From positions 1,550,001 through 1,614,000 of the forward strand of contig OZ007029.1 in NCBI GenBank assembly GCA_963931575.1: a stretch of DNA of 64,000 nucleotides, read 5' to 3'. This document shows, one piece after another, positions 48,009-55,868 of this stretch. This DNA comes from Gastranaerophilus sp944325835. Its GTDB lineage: Bacteria > Cyanobacteriota > Vampirovibrionia > Gastranaerophilales > Gastranaerophilaceae. Within the stretch, counting starts at the first letter, position 1, and each line of letters begins with the position of its first letter. The notes under the pieces are model-generated. The model saw only the letters and a list, made by a program, of their open reading frames with translations, had not been told where the DNA came from and did no database searches. The translations under genes were made by a program, and so were the position numbers.

Positions 48009-50372
48009 ATGAAATTTAAAGAGTGGGTTTATAATAGTAACGTAAAAGAAGAAGCCGCATTAACAAAGAGGCTTCTTCTTTCGCGCGGACTTACGGGAGA
48101 GGAAGAGATTGAGGAATTTTTGCATCCGTTGGAGATGAAGCTTACTTCTCCGTATGAATTCACGGATATGCAAAAGGCTGTTGACAGAATTATCAAAGCT
48201 ATTGTAAACCGTGAAAAAATCATAATTTACGGTGATTTTGATGCGGACGGTGTTACCTCTACTTCAGTTTTATTTAAAACGCTCAATCATTTGGACGCTA
48301 ATGTGGAGTATTATATTCCGGACCGTGAGAAAGAGGGGCATGGACTGGATTCCGCGGCACTTGTGAAGATTATTGCCGCTAAAAAGCCAAAACTTGTTAT
48401 TACCGTAGACTGCGGTATCAGTAATGTTAAAGAGGTGGCTTTTCTGAAAAGTTTTGGTGTTGATACAATTATCACTGACCACCACGAGGCAAAAGATGAG
48501 TTACCGCAGGCGCTGGCGATTATTAACCCGAAAGCTCCGGGGGCTTTATCAGAAAACCTGCCGGCAAGGAAAATTAAAGAATTAACGTACCTTGCAGGAT
48601 GCGGGGTTGCGTTTAAACTCTCTCAAGCGCTTCTTGAAAAGTTTGATAAGGTGGAATTTGCACTGAAAATACTTCCGCTCGTTGCGGTTGGAACGGTTGC
48701 GGACATTGTGCCGCTGCTGGGTGAAAACAGATGTTTTGTAAAGCGCGGGCTGGAACTTATTCTTAATCATCAGGGCTTGAGAGAACTTCTTGCCTCTGCC
48801 GGTTATTCTCTTGAACGGCCGATAACGTCTGAAATCGTTGCATTTGGAATTGCCCCGCGCCTGAACGCTTCCGGACGGCTTGAAAGTGTTGACAGTGCCA
48901 TGAAGCTGCTTTTGAGCGATAATCCGGCAGAAATTCAACTCGCGGTTCAGGCTTTGAATGAATTTAATTCAGTCCGGCAGACGCTTTGTGCGGATATTTT
49001 TGCGCAGGCTGACGAAATGTGGCAGAAAGAAGGCATGAAAAATCCTGCGGTGGTACTGTTCAATCCGGAATGGCATATCGGCATTATCGGGATTGTTGCC
49101 TCAAAATTTGTTGAAAAGTATCACAAGCCCGCATTTTTAATGACGTATTCCGAGGAAACACAGCAGTATCGCTGCTCTGCGCGCGGCGTTAAAGGGTTGA
49201 ATATTTTTGATATACTCAATGAAAGTGCAGAATTTTTTGACGGGTTCGGAGGACATGAACTGGCAGGCGGCTGCTCTTTTTCAAAAGAAAAAGCTTCTTT
49301 TGAACAGGTTAAATCAGCTATCAACAAAACGGTTAAAGACATGCTCAACGGTCAGGAATTAAAACCGTTTGTGGAAGTTGATTTGAAGCTTACTCCAACT
49401 GACATTACAGAGCAGCTTGTCCGCGAACTGGAAGTCTTTGAACCTTTCGGCGCAGCAAACCCTAATCCGGTTTTTGCCGTTGAAAATCTGGTTATTAAAG
49501 AAAAGAAAATTATGGGTAAAGATAGCTCACACCTGAAACTTCTCTGTGACGCCGGCGGGCATGAATTGACCTGTATCTGGTGGCAGAAAGGAGATTTGCC
49601 CCTTAACGCAGGTGATGTTCTGGATATTCTGTTTCACCCTGCTATCAATGAATTTAACGGCAATACATATTTGCAATTGATTATTCAGGATGCGCATTCG
49701 GACGCTATTGAATACGAAAAAGATACAACCGCAACTCAGGATTTGAAAATATTTGACCACCGCAAAAAAACAAATATTCTGCCAATGGTCGACGATTATG
49801 TGAAAACTTCCAAGCATAATATCAGACTTTTTGCCGAAAGCAAGGCGGTTGTAGACAGCTTAAAACCTTATAAAAATTTATCGGAACGAATTTTTAACCG
49901 CAATACTCCGGAGCCTTGTGATGCGATAATGTTTTTTGACTATCCGGCCGACAGGCATGCCCTGTGCGAGATTATGGAAAAAACTTCTGCTGCGTTAATT
50001 CATTTAATGGGCTATGAAGTCAAACATTTTTCGCAGGAAGAATTTGTCATGACTGCTTTTAAAATGCTTAAATATGCGGCAAATTACAGTCATGGAGAGG
50101 TCGAAATTTATAAATTTGCAAGCTTTTTGGGCAAATCTGACGAAGTCGTAGGGCTTTTATTTTCACTTTTTGAAGAGGCCGGTGTTATAAAAATCCAATC
50201 CCGCAGCGGGCATGCCATAACAATTACCCTTGATGAAAGTGTTAATCCGGCGAAAATCCTTCACCTGCCGGCTTATGCAAACCTTGTACAGGCTGCGGGT
50301 GATTGCGAAGAATTTCAAACTTTCCTGCTGACGGAAGATATAGACAAAGTCCAGGAACTTTTTACCACCTAG
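48009..50372 (+). CDS. recJ: Single-strand-specific 5'-3' exonuclease RecJ
   Basis: A 787-residue DHH-family nuclease for recombination and mismatch repair. Metal motifs are IIYGDFDADGVTSTSVL, VITVDCGISN, the DHH in IITDHHEAKDELP and VAVGTVADIVPLLGENR. The DHHA1 domain has GIIGIVASKFVEKYHKPAF and GFGGHELAGGCSF, and an OB-fold follows (VEVDLKLTP to LFHPAINEF). About 200 extra C-terminal residues beyond the E. coli core resemble the extended cyanobacterial or firmicute forms. Repeat copy G lies immediately before the start. Confidence 0.97.
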   Translation: MKFKEWVYNSNVKEEAALTKRLLLSRGLTGEEEIEEFLHPLEMKLTSPYEFTDMQKAVDRIIKAIVNREKIIIYGDFDADGVTSTSVLFKTLNHLDANVEYYIPDREKEGHGLDSAALVKIIAAKKPKLVITVDCGISNVKEVAFLKSFGVDTIITDHHEAKDELPQALAIINPKAPGALSENLPARKIKELTYLAGCGVAFKLSQALLEKFDKVEFALKILPLVAVGTVADIVPLLGENRCFVKRGLELILNHQGLRELLASAGYSLERPITSEIVAFGIAPRLNASGRLESVDSAMKLLLSDNPAEIQLAVQALNEFNSVRQTLCADIFAQADEMWQKEGMKNPAVVLFNPEWHIGIIGIVASKFVEKYHKPAFLMTYSEETQQYRCSARGVKGLNIFDILNESAEFFDGFGGHELAGGCSFSKEKASFEQVKSAINKTVKDMLNGQELKPFVEVDLKLTPTDITEQLVRELEVFEPFGAANPNPVFAVENLVIKEKKIMGKDSSHLKLLCDAGGHELTCIWWQKGDLPLNAGDVLDILFHPAINEFNGNTYLQLIIQDAHSDAIEYEKDTTATQDLKIFDHRKKTNILPMVDDYVKTSKHNIRLFAESKAVVDSLKPYKNLSERIFNRNTPEPCDAIMFFDYPADRHALCEIMEKTSAALIHLMGYEVKHFSQEEFVMTAFKMLKYAANYSHGEVEIYKFASFLGKSDEVVGLLFSLFEEAGVIKIQSRSGHAITITLDESVNPAKILHLPAYANLVQAAGDCEEFQTFLLTEDIDKVQELFTT

Positions 50373-50452
50373 GTGTCAGTGCATATTTCAAATTAAAAAG
50401 AAAGTCTCGTCAATAGACAAGACTTATAAATATACATTTACCCTAGATGAAT

Positions 50453-50475
50453 ACTATCATGATAGTTTCTTTTTG
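50453..50475 (+). terminator. Likely terminator after recJ
   Basis: The palindrome ACTATCATGATAGT (50453-50466) is followed by TTCTTTTTG. A weaker hairpin, AAGTCTCGTC/GACAAGACTT, lies about 45 bp earlier. Confidence 0.55.
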
Positions 50476-50583
50476 TCAACCCCTTTACGGCTATTCCTCG
50501 GGATTTTTTATAATTTGTTAAGAAATCTTAAAACTTTTTGAACTTTTTTTCCCCTTTATCGTTATAGATAGTGAAGGTAGTAT

Positions 50584-50613
50584 TTGACTTTAAGCCAATA
50601 GCGGTGCTATAAT
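50584..50613 (+). promoter_or_regulatory. Strong promoter of the small secreted protein gene
   Basis: TTGACT (50584-50589), 18-nt spacer, extended -10 TGCTATAAT (TATAAT 50608-50613). A leader of about 45 nt carries AAGGAG before the ATG at 50667. Confidence 0.75.
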
Positions 50614-50666
50614 TAAAGTATATCTTAGCATTTGGTTATGGTTGAGTGAAAATTAAGGAGAAAATT

Positions 50667-51011
50667 ATGAAAAAATTATTTGCATTGGTTGCTTTATTGG
50701 CAGTTTCAGCAGGTGTTACATTTGCTGCTGATACATTTACCGGTTCTATGGTAGAAAAATATACCTCCGGAATCGTACAAAAAGAACAACAAATGAGAGA
50801 TGACGCGGCTGCAAGACAAGCTGAGCGCGAAGCTCAAAAGGCGGAATTCCAAAAGAAAATGGAAGCTCAACAAGCAGAACGTGAAGCTAAAAGAGCTGAA
50901 ATCCAAAAGAAAATAGATGCTGATAGAGCTGCACGTGAAGCAAGACAGGCTGAAACGAATAAAAAAATTCAGGAAAAGAAAGATGCCTGGAACACTTTAA
51001 TCGGTAAATAG
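50667..51011 (+). CDS. Small exported coiled-coil protein
   Basis: A 114-residue protein. The signal peptide MKKLFALVALLAVSAGVTFA is followed by a mature part of about 94 residues, almost entirely charged heptad helix with repeated QAEREAQKAEFQKKM-like units (three imperfect copies), predicting a long periplasmic coiled coil. The start at 50667 is set by AAGGAG. A strong promoter and a clean terminator make it a single, probably abundant, transcript. It could be a periplasmic chaperone-like or cell-wall-spacing protein; the family is not recognised. Confidence 0.82.
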   Translation: MKKLFALVALLAVSAGVTFAADTFTGSMVEKYTSGIVQKEQQMRDDAAARQAEREAQKAEFQKKMEAQQAEREAKRAEIQKKIDADRAAREARQAETNKKIQEKKDAWNTLIGK

Positions 51012-51028
51012 AAAAATTTTAAAACAGA

Positions 51029-51055
51029 AGGCGGGGCGTCAATGACGCCCCGCCT
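51029..51055 (+). terminator. Perfect GC-rich terminator hairpin
   Basis: AGGCGGGGCGTC (51029-51040) pairs with GACGCCCCGCCT (51044-51055) around AAT. It lies between convergent genes and can serve both. Confidence 0.85.
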
Positions 51056-51059
51056 CGTG

Positions 51060-51617
51060 TTATCTTGCATTAATATTTATATTAGAGTTTTCTTTTGCGT
51101 TTGCAAAGAATTTTTTAGCTGCAGCACGATCCGAATCAAGTGTTATATTAATTGTCGGATTGTCCGAATTTTTATTTAATAATTTTTGTAACCCTTCAAG
51201 CAGAGCCGTACCAACGTGTTTGACGTTTCTTTTTGTACCGTGGGCAAATTCAGGTATAACACCCATTCTATAGATTTCGACTTCTTTTGTGCCTTTTTCG
51301 ATTTTATCGGTCGTAATAAGCCCTAATACCTTGTTGCTGTCAACGTAGGAATGCGGTGCATCTTGAAGCGTGATACCGTAAACATGCGAATTTTTGTGCA
51401 AAATGTCCGCTTCTTCCGCGATTGAGGCTGAAAAATTATCGCCGCCCCAAAGCTTGCTGACCTCTTTCAGTGCTTCCCGGTCGCGTCTTTTGTTTGTGTC
51501 AAATTTTATAAAACTGACGCTTTTGTCCTGCCATCTGCCTTTTACCTTGTGTTTAATCGGAACTTTTGATATCAAACTTGCTCCGAAGTTTTGATTTGAT
51601 ATACTAGCTGTTTGCAT
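51060..51617 (-). CDS. GNAT-like protein with N-terminal NFGA tag
   Basis: A 185-residue protein. After MQTASISNQNFGASLISKVP, the region KVLGLITTDKIEKGTKEVEIYRMGVIPEF and the following GTALLEGLQKLLNKN helix resemble strands 4-5 and the acyl-CoA helix of N-acetyltransferases; NITLDSDRAAAKKFFANA fits the last helix. Pyrophosphate-loop residues (Q/RxxGxG/A) are not clear, so catalysis is uncertain. The FGA tag is shared with the 482-residue protein at 18875. AAGGATTTTAAC precedes the ATG. Confidence 0.75.
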   Translation of the reverse strand: MQTASISNQNFGASLISKVPIKHKVKGRWQDKSVSFIKFDTNKRRDREALKEVSKLWGGDNFSASIAEEADILHKNSHVYGITLQDAPHSYVDSNKVLGLITTDKIEKGTKEVEIYRMGVIPEFAHGTKRNVKHVGTALLEGLQKLLNKNSDNPTINITLDSDRAAAKKFFANAKENSNININAR

Positions 51618-51674
51618 GTTAAAATCCTTCTTTTTCTATTGTGTTTATTTTAAAACCGGACAAAGAAAAATTTG

Positions 51675-53702
51675 CTATGTTAAAATTGGAACTTTTTCAT
51701 CCAAAATTTCTACGTTAGAGATATCAAAGTCTAAGTTGTCACGATTTGCGTCAATAAATTCCTGCGTATAGACATCTTTGAATAGGCCTTTTAATTTTAT
51801 CGGGTTAACGGAAATTATTTCGGTTTCCGGATAGTAGACCTGAGTGAATTTTTTGAATTTCAGCCAGTCATTATACATGCCTTCGTGGAAGCGTTTTTGC
51901 AGTGCAATCTGGCGTTCTTTTTCATTATCATCTTCGCCCTGACTGTTAAAGTGTCCGCTTGGAACGCTGTCACAACCGACAATGTAGATTCTACGCGGGT
52001 TTGTGTAGAGAATAAATTGCAAGGCCGTGAGCACGATTGTATGGAAATTTCCAAAAGGATTTGTTGAGATATCTACCGCAAATTTTGCATTTGGGAAATA
52101 TTCGCAATCCGTATTAAATCTAAGTGCATTGCATTTTATGGCAAACGGTTCAGGAATTTCAGTCGCATTTCCGTTTTGCGTACCGAAGAATTTAATACAA
52201 TTGTCGCCCTTATAATTGGCAAGTTCGTCCTGAATATGCTCAATGCCGACCCAGTCTTGAGTGAAAATATAATTAAACTTAACTTTGTCATATAAAAAGG
52301 CACGGTTTGTTGCAACGTGTATGCAATCCGGCAAAGGGCTGTAGTATTGAAGGGAAGGACCGGCACCGCATACGACAATGTCGCGTCCGTTATAAAAGTT
52401 TTTGTAGTGAGCAAAATTTTTCTGGTGCAGTAATAATGTTGCCATGTGTTTTTGTACAAGCGTTGCAACGATACGTCCGTCACGTCGTGCATCAAATCTG
52501 CCGTTTGGGGCTGTTACTGCAGGCGCGGTCGGTGGAGTGTAATAACGGAATTTTAGTTTAAAGCCTAAAATATTAACAACTTTATGGCTGCCCTCTTTCC
52601 AGATCCCGAAGATTTTTTTGAGAAATTCTTTCGGAGATTTTTTATAATGCCATTTTATTTGAATGCCGAGAAAATTTAAAATCATTATCGGCAGATGATT
52701 GTTATTGAGAGTAAATCCGAGCAGGCGGTTTCCCCATCTGATCCGCGGAAGTTTTAACTGCTTTATTTTGTAGAAATGTCTTTTCCTGATATTGTGAATA
52801 AATTCATCATCAATATCATCACCTGCAAGTTGCGCAAAATCTTTAAGACAAGTGATAATTTCTTTCACTTCCGCATTGGTTAGCTCACGGTATGGAGATT
52901 GAAGATATTTCATAATACTTGCATAGATGCAGCTTTTAAATTCTGCGACGTATCCTTTAGACTTAGCCATTTTATAGATTTCGGAAAGTACAAAGAAATT
53001 ATCATTGAATATTTTTACAAAATCTGTTACCATCCATTTTTTGAAATTAGAGTTTTGATGTTTTATATAGTTGTAAGCGATTTTGTCAGTGAAATAAACA
53101 TTTCTGGCTTGAAGCGCGTATGAAAAGAAGAAATAAGCGTCTTCATGGTATCTGTCAATTACATATCTTATGTTGTTATCTTTAATAATAGAAGCTTTAA
53201 AAATTTTATTCCAGGAAACCCGTGACATATTCGGAAAAATTGTTTCATCAAACATTTTATGTTTGCCCCGCATCGGAAAGTTATAATATGTTTCCTGTTT
53301 TTGTCTGTATGTTTTTCCGTCGAAGCTATAAAGCTGTGTCGGATAAACGACAAGATCGATTTCAGGGTCGTTCAGAAACGGTTGGATATTTACGTCATAA
53401 GTATCAGGCTCAAGCCAATCATCAGAATCCACAAATGAAATGTAGTCACCGGTCGCGATTTCCAGACCTTTGTTTCTTGCCTCGCCAAGTGATGTATGTT
53501 CCTGATATACGCTAACTATTCGTTTGTCATTGATAAACTCTTTGATTATGTCCGCACAGCTGTCCGTTGAACCATTATTGATACAGATGATTTCTAAATT
53601 CTGATATGTTTGGCTGACAAGACTTCTCAAACATTTCCTTAAATAGTTTTCAGTATTCCAAATAGGTATAATAACGGATATTTTGGGCTTATCCTGTGAC
53701 AT
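51675..53702 (-). CDS. GT2 glycosyltransferase fused to GAGPS (MptE/Maf-like) domain
   Basis: About 675 residues from the ATG at 53702 (GAAAGGAG upstream). Residues 1-220 are a GT-A family 2 domain: ISVIIPIWNTENYLRKCL, ICINNGSTDSC and the DxD-type FVDSDDWLEPD. A helical middle (about 220-400) leads to a C-terminal Rossmann-like domain starting DIVVCGAGPSLQYYSPLP and containing VATNRAFLYDKVKFNYIFTQDW and IYIVGCDSVPSGHFN. That domain resembles MptE-like/DUF115 and Maf or GT42 transferases that act on CMP-nonulosonates. A close paralogue is at 60391. Its promoter region is the invertible-looking segment at 53749-53913. Confidence 0.85.
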   Translation of the reverse strand: MSQDKPKISVIIPIWNTENYLRKCLRSLVSQTYQNLEIICINNGSTDSCADIIKEFINDKRIVSVYQEHTSLGEARNKGLEIATGDYISFVDSDDWLEPDTYDVNIQPFLNDPEIDLVVYPTQLYSFDGKTYRQKQETYYNFPMRGKHKMFDETIFPNMSRVSWNKIFKASIIKDNNIRYVIDRYHEDAYFFFSYALQARNVYFTDKIAYNYIKHQNSNFKKWMVTDFVKIFNDNFFVLSEIYKMAKSKGYVAEFKSCIYASIMKYLQSPYRELTNAEVKEIITCLKDFAQLAGDDIDDEFIHNIRKRHFYKIKQLKLPRIRWGNRLLGFTLNNNHLPIMILNFLGIQIKWHYKKSPKEFLKKIFGIWKEGSHKVVNILGFKLKFRYYTPPTAPAVTAPNGRFDARRDGRIVATLVQKHMATLLLHQKNFAHYKNFYNGRDIVVCGAGPSLQYYSPLPDCIHVATNRAFLYDKVKFNYIFTQDWVGIEHIQDELANYKGDNCIKFFGTQNGNATEIPEPFAIKCNALRFNTDCEYFPNAKFAVDISTNPFGNFHTIVLTALQFILYTNPRRIYIVGCDSVPSGHFNSQGEDDNEKERQIALQKRFHEGMYNDWLKFKKFTQVYYPETEIISVNPIKLKGLFKDVYTQEFIDANRDNLDFDISNVEILDEKVPILT

Positions 53703-53748
53703 AGATAACTCCTTTCTTAATAGTAAAACTTCCAGCTTTTTATATTTT

Positions 53749-53913
53749 TCAACACAATAGTTATTATGTTGAAGTCGCCCGAAAGCCAAATTATACCAAG
53801 CCTTTTATGTATTGTTTTGTAACAAAATTGAATATAAAATTCAGGATGCTAAGTGTTTAGTGTATAATACCCTTAAGGATTTTTACAACTCAACATAATA
53901 ACTATTGTGTTGA
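53749..53913. repeat. Candidate invertible promoter segment bounded by 24-bp inverted repeats
   Basis: 53749-53772 and 53890-53913 are exact reverse complements (24 bp). Each site has inverted half-sites TCAACA and TGTTGA around a 12-bp asymmetric centre (CAATAGTTATTA), like a tyrosine-recombinase core site. The 117 bp between them carry a leftward extended -10 (TGGTATAAT, minus strand, 53795-53790) facing the glycosyltransferase gene and a rightward TATAAT (53863-53868). Inversion would exchange these promoters. The gene at 53920-54462 encodes a suitable recombinase. No second orientation is visible in this single sequence. Confidence 0.75.
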
Positions 53914-53919
53914 GTTGTT

Positions 53920-54462
53920 TTATAGAATAAAATTCATATAACTTTTGTCTATCATATCCTGGTCAATCCCGATGTATCTTAATGTCGTTTGCGGGGAATA
54001 ATGGTTGAAAATTTTTTGTAAGACTACGACATCTTTGAATTGTTGATAGTGGTGATAGCCGAAGGTTTTTCTAAGCGTATGGGTACCGATTTTGCAATCC
54101 AGACCGGCTTTTTTGCAGGCGTTATTAATAATTCTGTAACACTGGGTTCGTTCCATTCTGTTGTTGAATACGGATAGAAAAAGCGGTTCGTTTGCATTTC
54201 GGCCTTTGGTAAATGTGTCAAAAAGGGGTTTAAGTTTCGTGTTTATCGGGAATCTTTTGGGTTTTCCGGTTTTTTGTTCAATGATGTTGATATAAGCTTT
54301 GTTCCGCACATCACCTACGTTCAAGTTTAAAATATCCGAAATCCTAAGCCCGCAATTTGTCCCCAGTAAAAAAATTAACAAGTTTCTTAAACTTTGTTTT
54401 TTCAGGATAGTTTCAATTTTTTTAAGAGTTTTTTTACTTCTGATAGGTTCTACAATGTTCAT
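53920..54462 (-). CDS. FimB-sized tyrosine recombinase
   Basis: About 180 residues from the ATG at 54462 (GAGGTG six bases upstream; a GTG at 54471 is the alternative). It is a bare catalytic domain: the first Arg in NCGLRISDILNLN, Lys in KTGKPKRFPI, HxxR in THTLRKTFGYH, His in IFNHYSPQTT and the nucleophilic Tyr in LRYIGID. All six catalytic positions are present. Its size and lack of an N-terminal SAM-like domain match FimB/FimE-type inverters rather than phage integrases. It reads towards, and ends 7 bp from, one of the 24-bp inverted repeats. Confidence 0.9.
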   Translation of the reverse strand: MNIVEPIRSKKTLKKIETILKKQSLRNLLIFLLGTNCGLRISDILNLNVGDVRNKAYINIIEQKTGKPKRFPINTKLKPLFDTFTKGRNANEPLFLSVFNNRMERTQCYRIINNACKKAGLDCKIGTHTLRKTFGYHHYQQFKDVVVLQKIFNHYSPQTTLRYIGIDQDMIDKSYMNFIL

Positions 54463-54468
54463 AATTTT

Positions 54469-54499
54469 CACCTCTACTATATACTGTATAGTAGAGGTG
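54469..54499 (-). promoter_or_regulatory. 13-bp hairpin covering the recombinase ribosome site
   Basis: CACCTCTACTATA (54469-54481) pairs with TATAGTAGAGGTG (54487-54499), loop TACTG. On the minus strand the 3' arm contains the GAGGTG Shine-Dalgarno of the recombinase, so an mRNA reading through from araD would hide it. It could also act as the araD terminator (no T-run) or a protein operator. Confidence 0.6.
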
Positions 54500-54513
54500 A
54501 ATGCATAAAAATT

Positions 54514-55209
54514 TTATTTTTGTCCGTAGTATGCGTTTTTGCCGTGTTTTCTCAGATAATGTTTATCAAGTAAATATTGGGGTATGGGCATGGTGTGCGG
54601 ATTAATATTCATTGTGAGATAATTCATCTTTGCAATTTCTTCAAGCACAACGGCATTATGGACGCAATTATCAGCATCTTTACCGAAAATGAAAGGGCCG
54701 TGAGATTTAACAAGAATTGCCGGATTTGCCGCAGGGTTTATATTTAAACGTTTTATTGTTTCCGCGATAACTTTTCCGGTATTGAGTTCATAATCGCTGG
54801 CAACTTCATCCTCACTCAGTTCTCTTGTCACCGGAACTTCTCCGTAGAAATAGTCGGCATGGGTTGTTCCGAAGGCTTTAAGCGGAGTTCCGGCCTGAGC
54901 AAAAGAGGTCGCATATGCTGAATGTGTGTGAGTAACGCTTTTTATCTCCGGAAAGTTTCTATATATTTCCAGATGTGTAGGCGCATCGGAGGAAGGTTTG
55001 TAGTGACCTTCAATAATACTGCCTTCCAAATCCAGTACTACCATATCATCAGGTGTCATTGTTTCATAAGGAACACCGCTCGGTTTTATTACAACAAGTT
55101 TTGTTTCCGCGTCAAGTTCGCTGACGTTTCCCCACGTATAGATGACAATGCCTTTTTTTGAGAGCTCAATGTTTGCGGCGCAAACTTTTTCTTTTAATTT
55201 TTCTAACAT
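54514..55209 (-). CDS. araD: L-ribulose-5-phosphate 4-epimerase (AraD-like class II aldolase family)
   Basis: About 231 residues from the ATG at 55209 (CCGGAGAAAGT upstream). It has the family blocks IVIYTWGNVSELD, VVIKPSGVPYETMTPDDMVVLDL, SSDAPTHLEIYRNFPEIKSVTHTHS with the metal-binding His pair, AFGTTHADYF and ILVKSHGPFIFGKD. The enzyme interconverts L-ribulose-5-P and D-xylulose-5-P, or may act as a related aldolase. Here it is the last gene of a glycan operon and overlaps the phosphatase gene by 7 bp, so it may supply a sugar phosphate to the aldolase at 55861 rather than serve arabinose use; no other ara genes are present. Confidence 0.9.
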   Translation of the reverse strand: MLEKLKEKVCAANIELSKKGIVIYTWGNVSELDAETKLVVIKPSGVPYETMTPDDMVVLDLEGSIIEGHYKPSSDAPTHLEIYRNFPEIKSVTHTHSAYATSFAQAGTPLKAFGTTHADYFYGEVPVTRELSEDEVASDYELNTGKVIAETIKRLNINPAANPAILVKSHGPFIFGKDADNCVHNAVVLEEIAKMNYLTMNINPHTMPIPQYLLDKHYLRKHGKNAYYGQK

Positions 55210-55868
55210 ACTTTCTCCGGACTGACTGACAGGTAATCTGCAAGTTCTTCTATATTTGAACACACTGCAACATGCGGAATATTTTGCAGGTCCGCTGCTG
55301 ATTTGAACCCAAAACCGTAAGTTAACGCGATGAAATCAATGTCAGCCTCATAAGCGCCTCTTGAATCCGCGCTGCTGTCGCCGATTAAAACAGTGGCGGT
55401 TCTATCTGCGCCAAGCTGTTTTATACACTCATTAACAATATCGGTTTTGGTCAATCTTCCCTCTAAATCGCTGCCCATGGCAAAATCGCAATATTTTGAA
55501 ATTCCGAATTTTTCCAGAATTCCCATAGCGTTTTCGTGACTTTTGTAGGTCGCAACGGCAACTTTATGGCCTGTTTCTTTCAGGCTTTTAAGAAGTTCCA
55601 GTGCGCCCGGGTATGGTTCGGCGCTGAAGAGTGAATATTTTTTGTAATTTGCGCGGAACATATTGGCGCATTCAAGTGCGCGTTCAGGTTCCATTCCAAA
55701 GTGTTTCATAAACGAACTTTGCATAGGCGGTCCGACAAATGTTGCCAGAGTTTCAGCCGGAGGCATTGTAAGCCCCAACTGTTCTATCGTAATTTTAACG
55801 GCTTCAATAACACCGATTGTTGTATCGAGAAGCGTTCCGTCTAAATCGAAAAGAATATTTTTATACAT
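55203..55868 (-). CDS. HAD-superfamily phosphatase (phosphoglycolate-phosphatase type)
   Basis: About 221 residues from the ATG at 55868. Motif I is LFDLDGTLLDTT, motif II VATYKS (Thr), and motif III/IV VLIGDSSADSRGAYEADIDFIAL, with a helical cap inserted after motif I. It hydrolyses a small phosphate ester. It overlaps the aldolase gene by 8 bp and araD by 7 bp, suggesting it dephosphorylates a sugar intermediate of this pathway, as KdsC does in Kdo synthesis; this is inferred from context. Confidence 0.9.
   Translation of the reverse strand: MYKNILFDLDGTLLDTTIGVIEAVKITIEQLGLTMPPAETLATFVGPPMQSSFMKHFGMEPERALECANMFRANYKKYSLFSAEPYPGALELLKSLKETGHKVAVATYKSHENAMGILEKFGISKYCDFAMGSDLEGRLTKTDIVNECIKQLGADRTATVLIGDSSADSRGAYEADIDFIALTYGFGFKSAADLQNIPHVAVCSNIEELADYLSVSPEKVC

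Noticed and set aside
50373..50666. Replication origin or small RNA in the AT-rich gap after recJ
   Set aside because: Only a terminator hairpin and a promoter are recognisable; no DnaA-box cluster was seen.
53749..53913. The 24-bp inverted repeats as a simple transcription terminator
   Set aside because: The two arms are 117 bp apart and promoters lie between them. Each single site can form a short hairpin (the right one with a T-rich flank), so a terminator role is possible but does not explain the exact long-range match.
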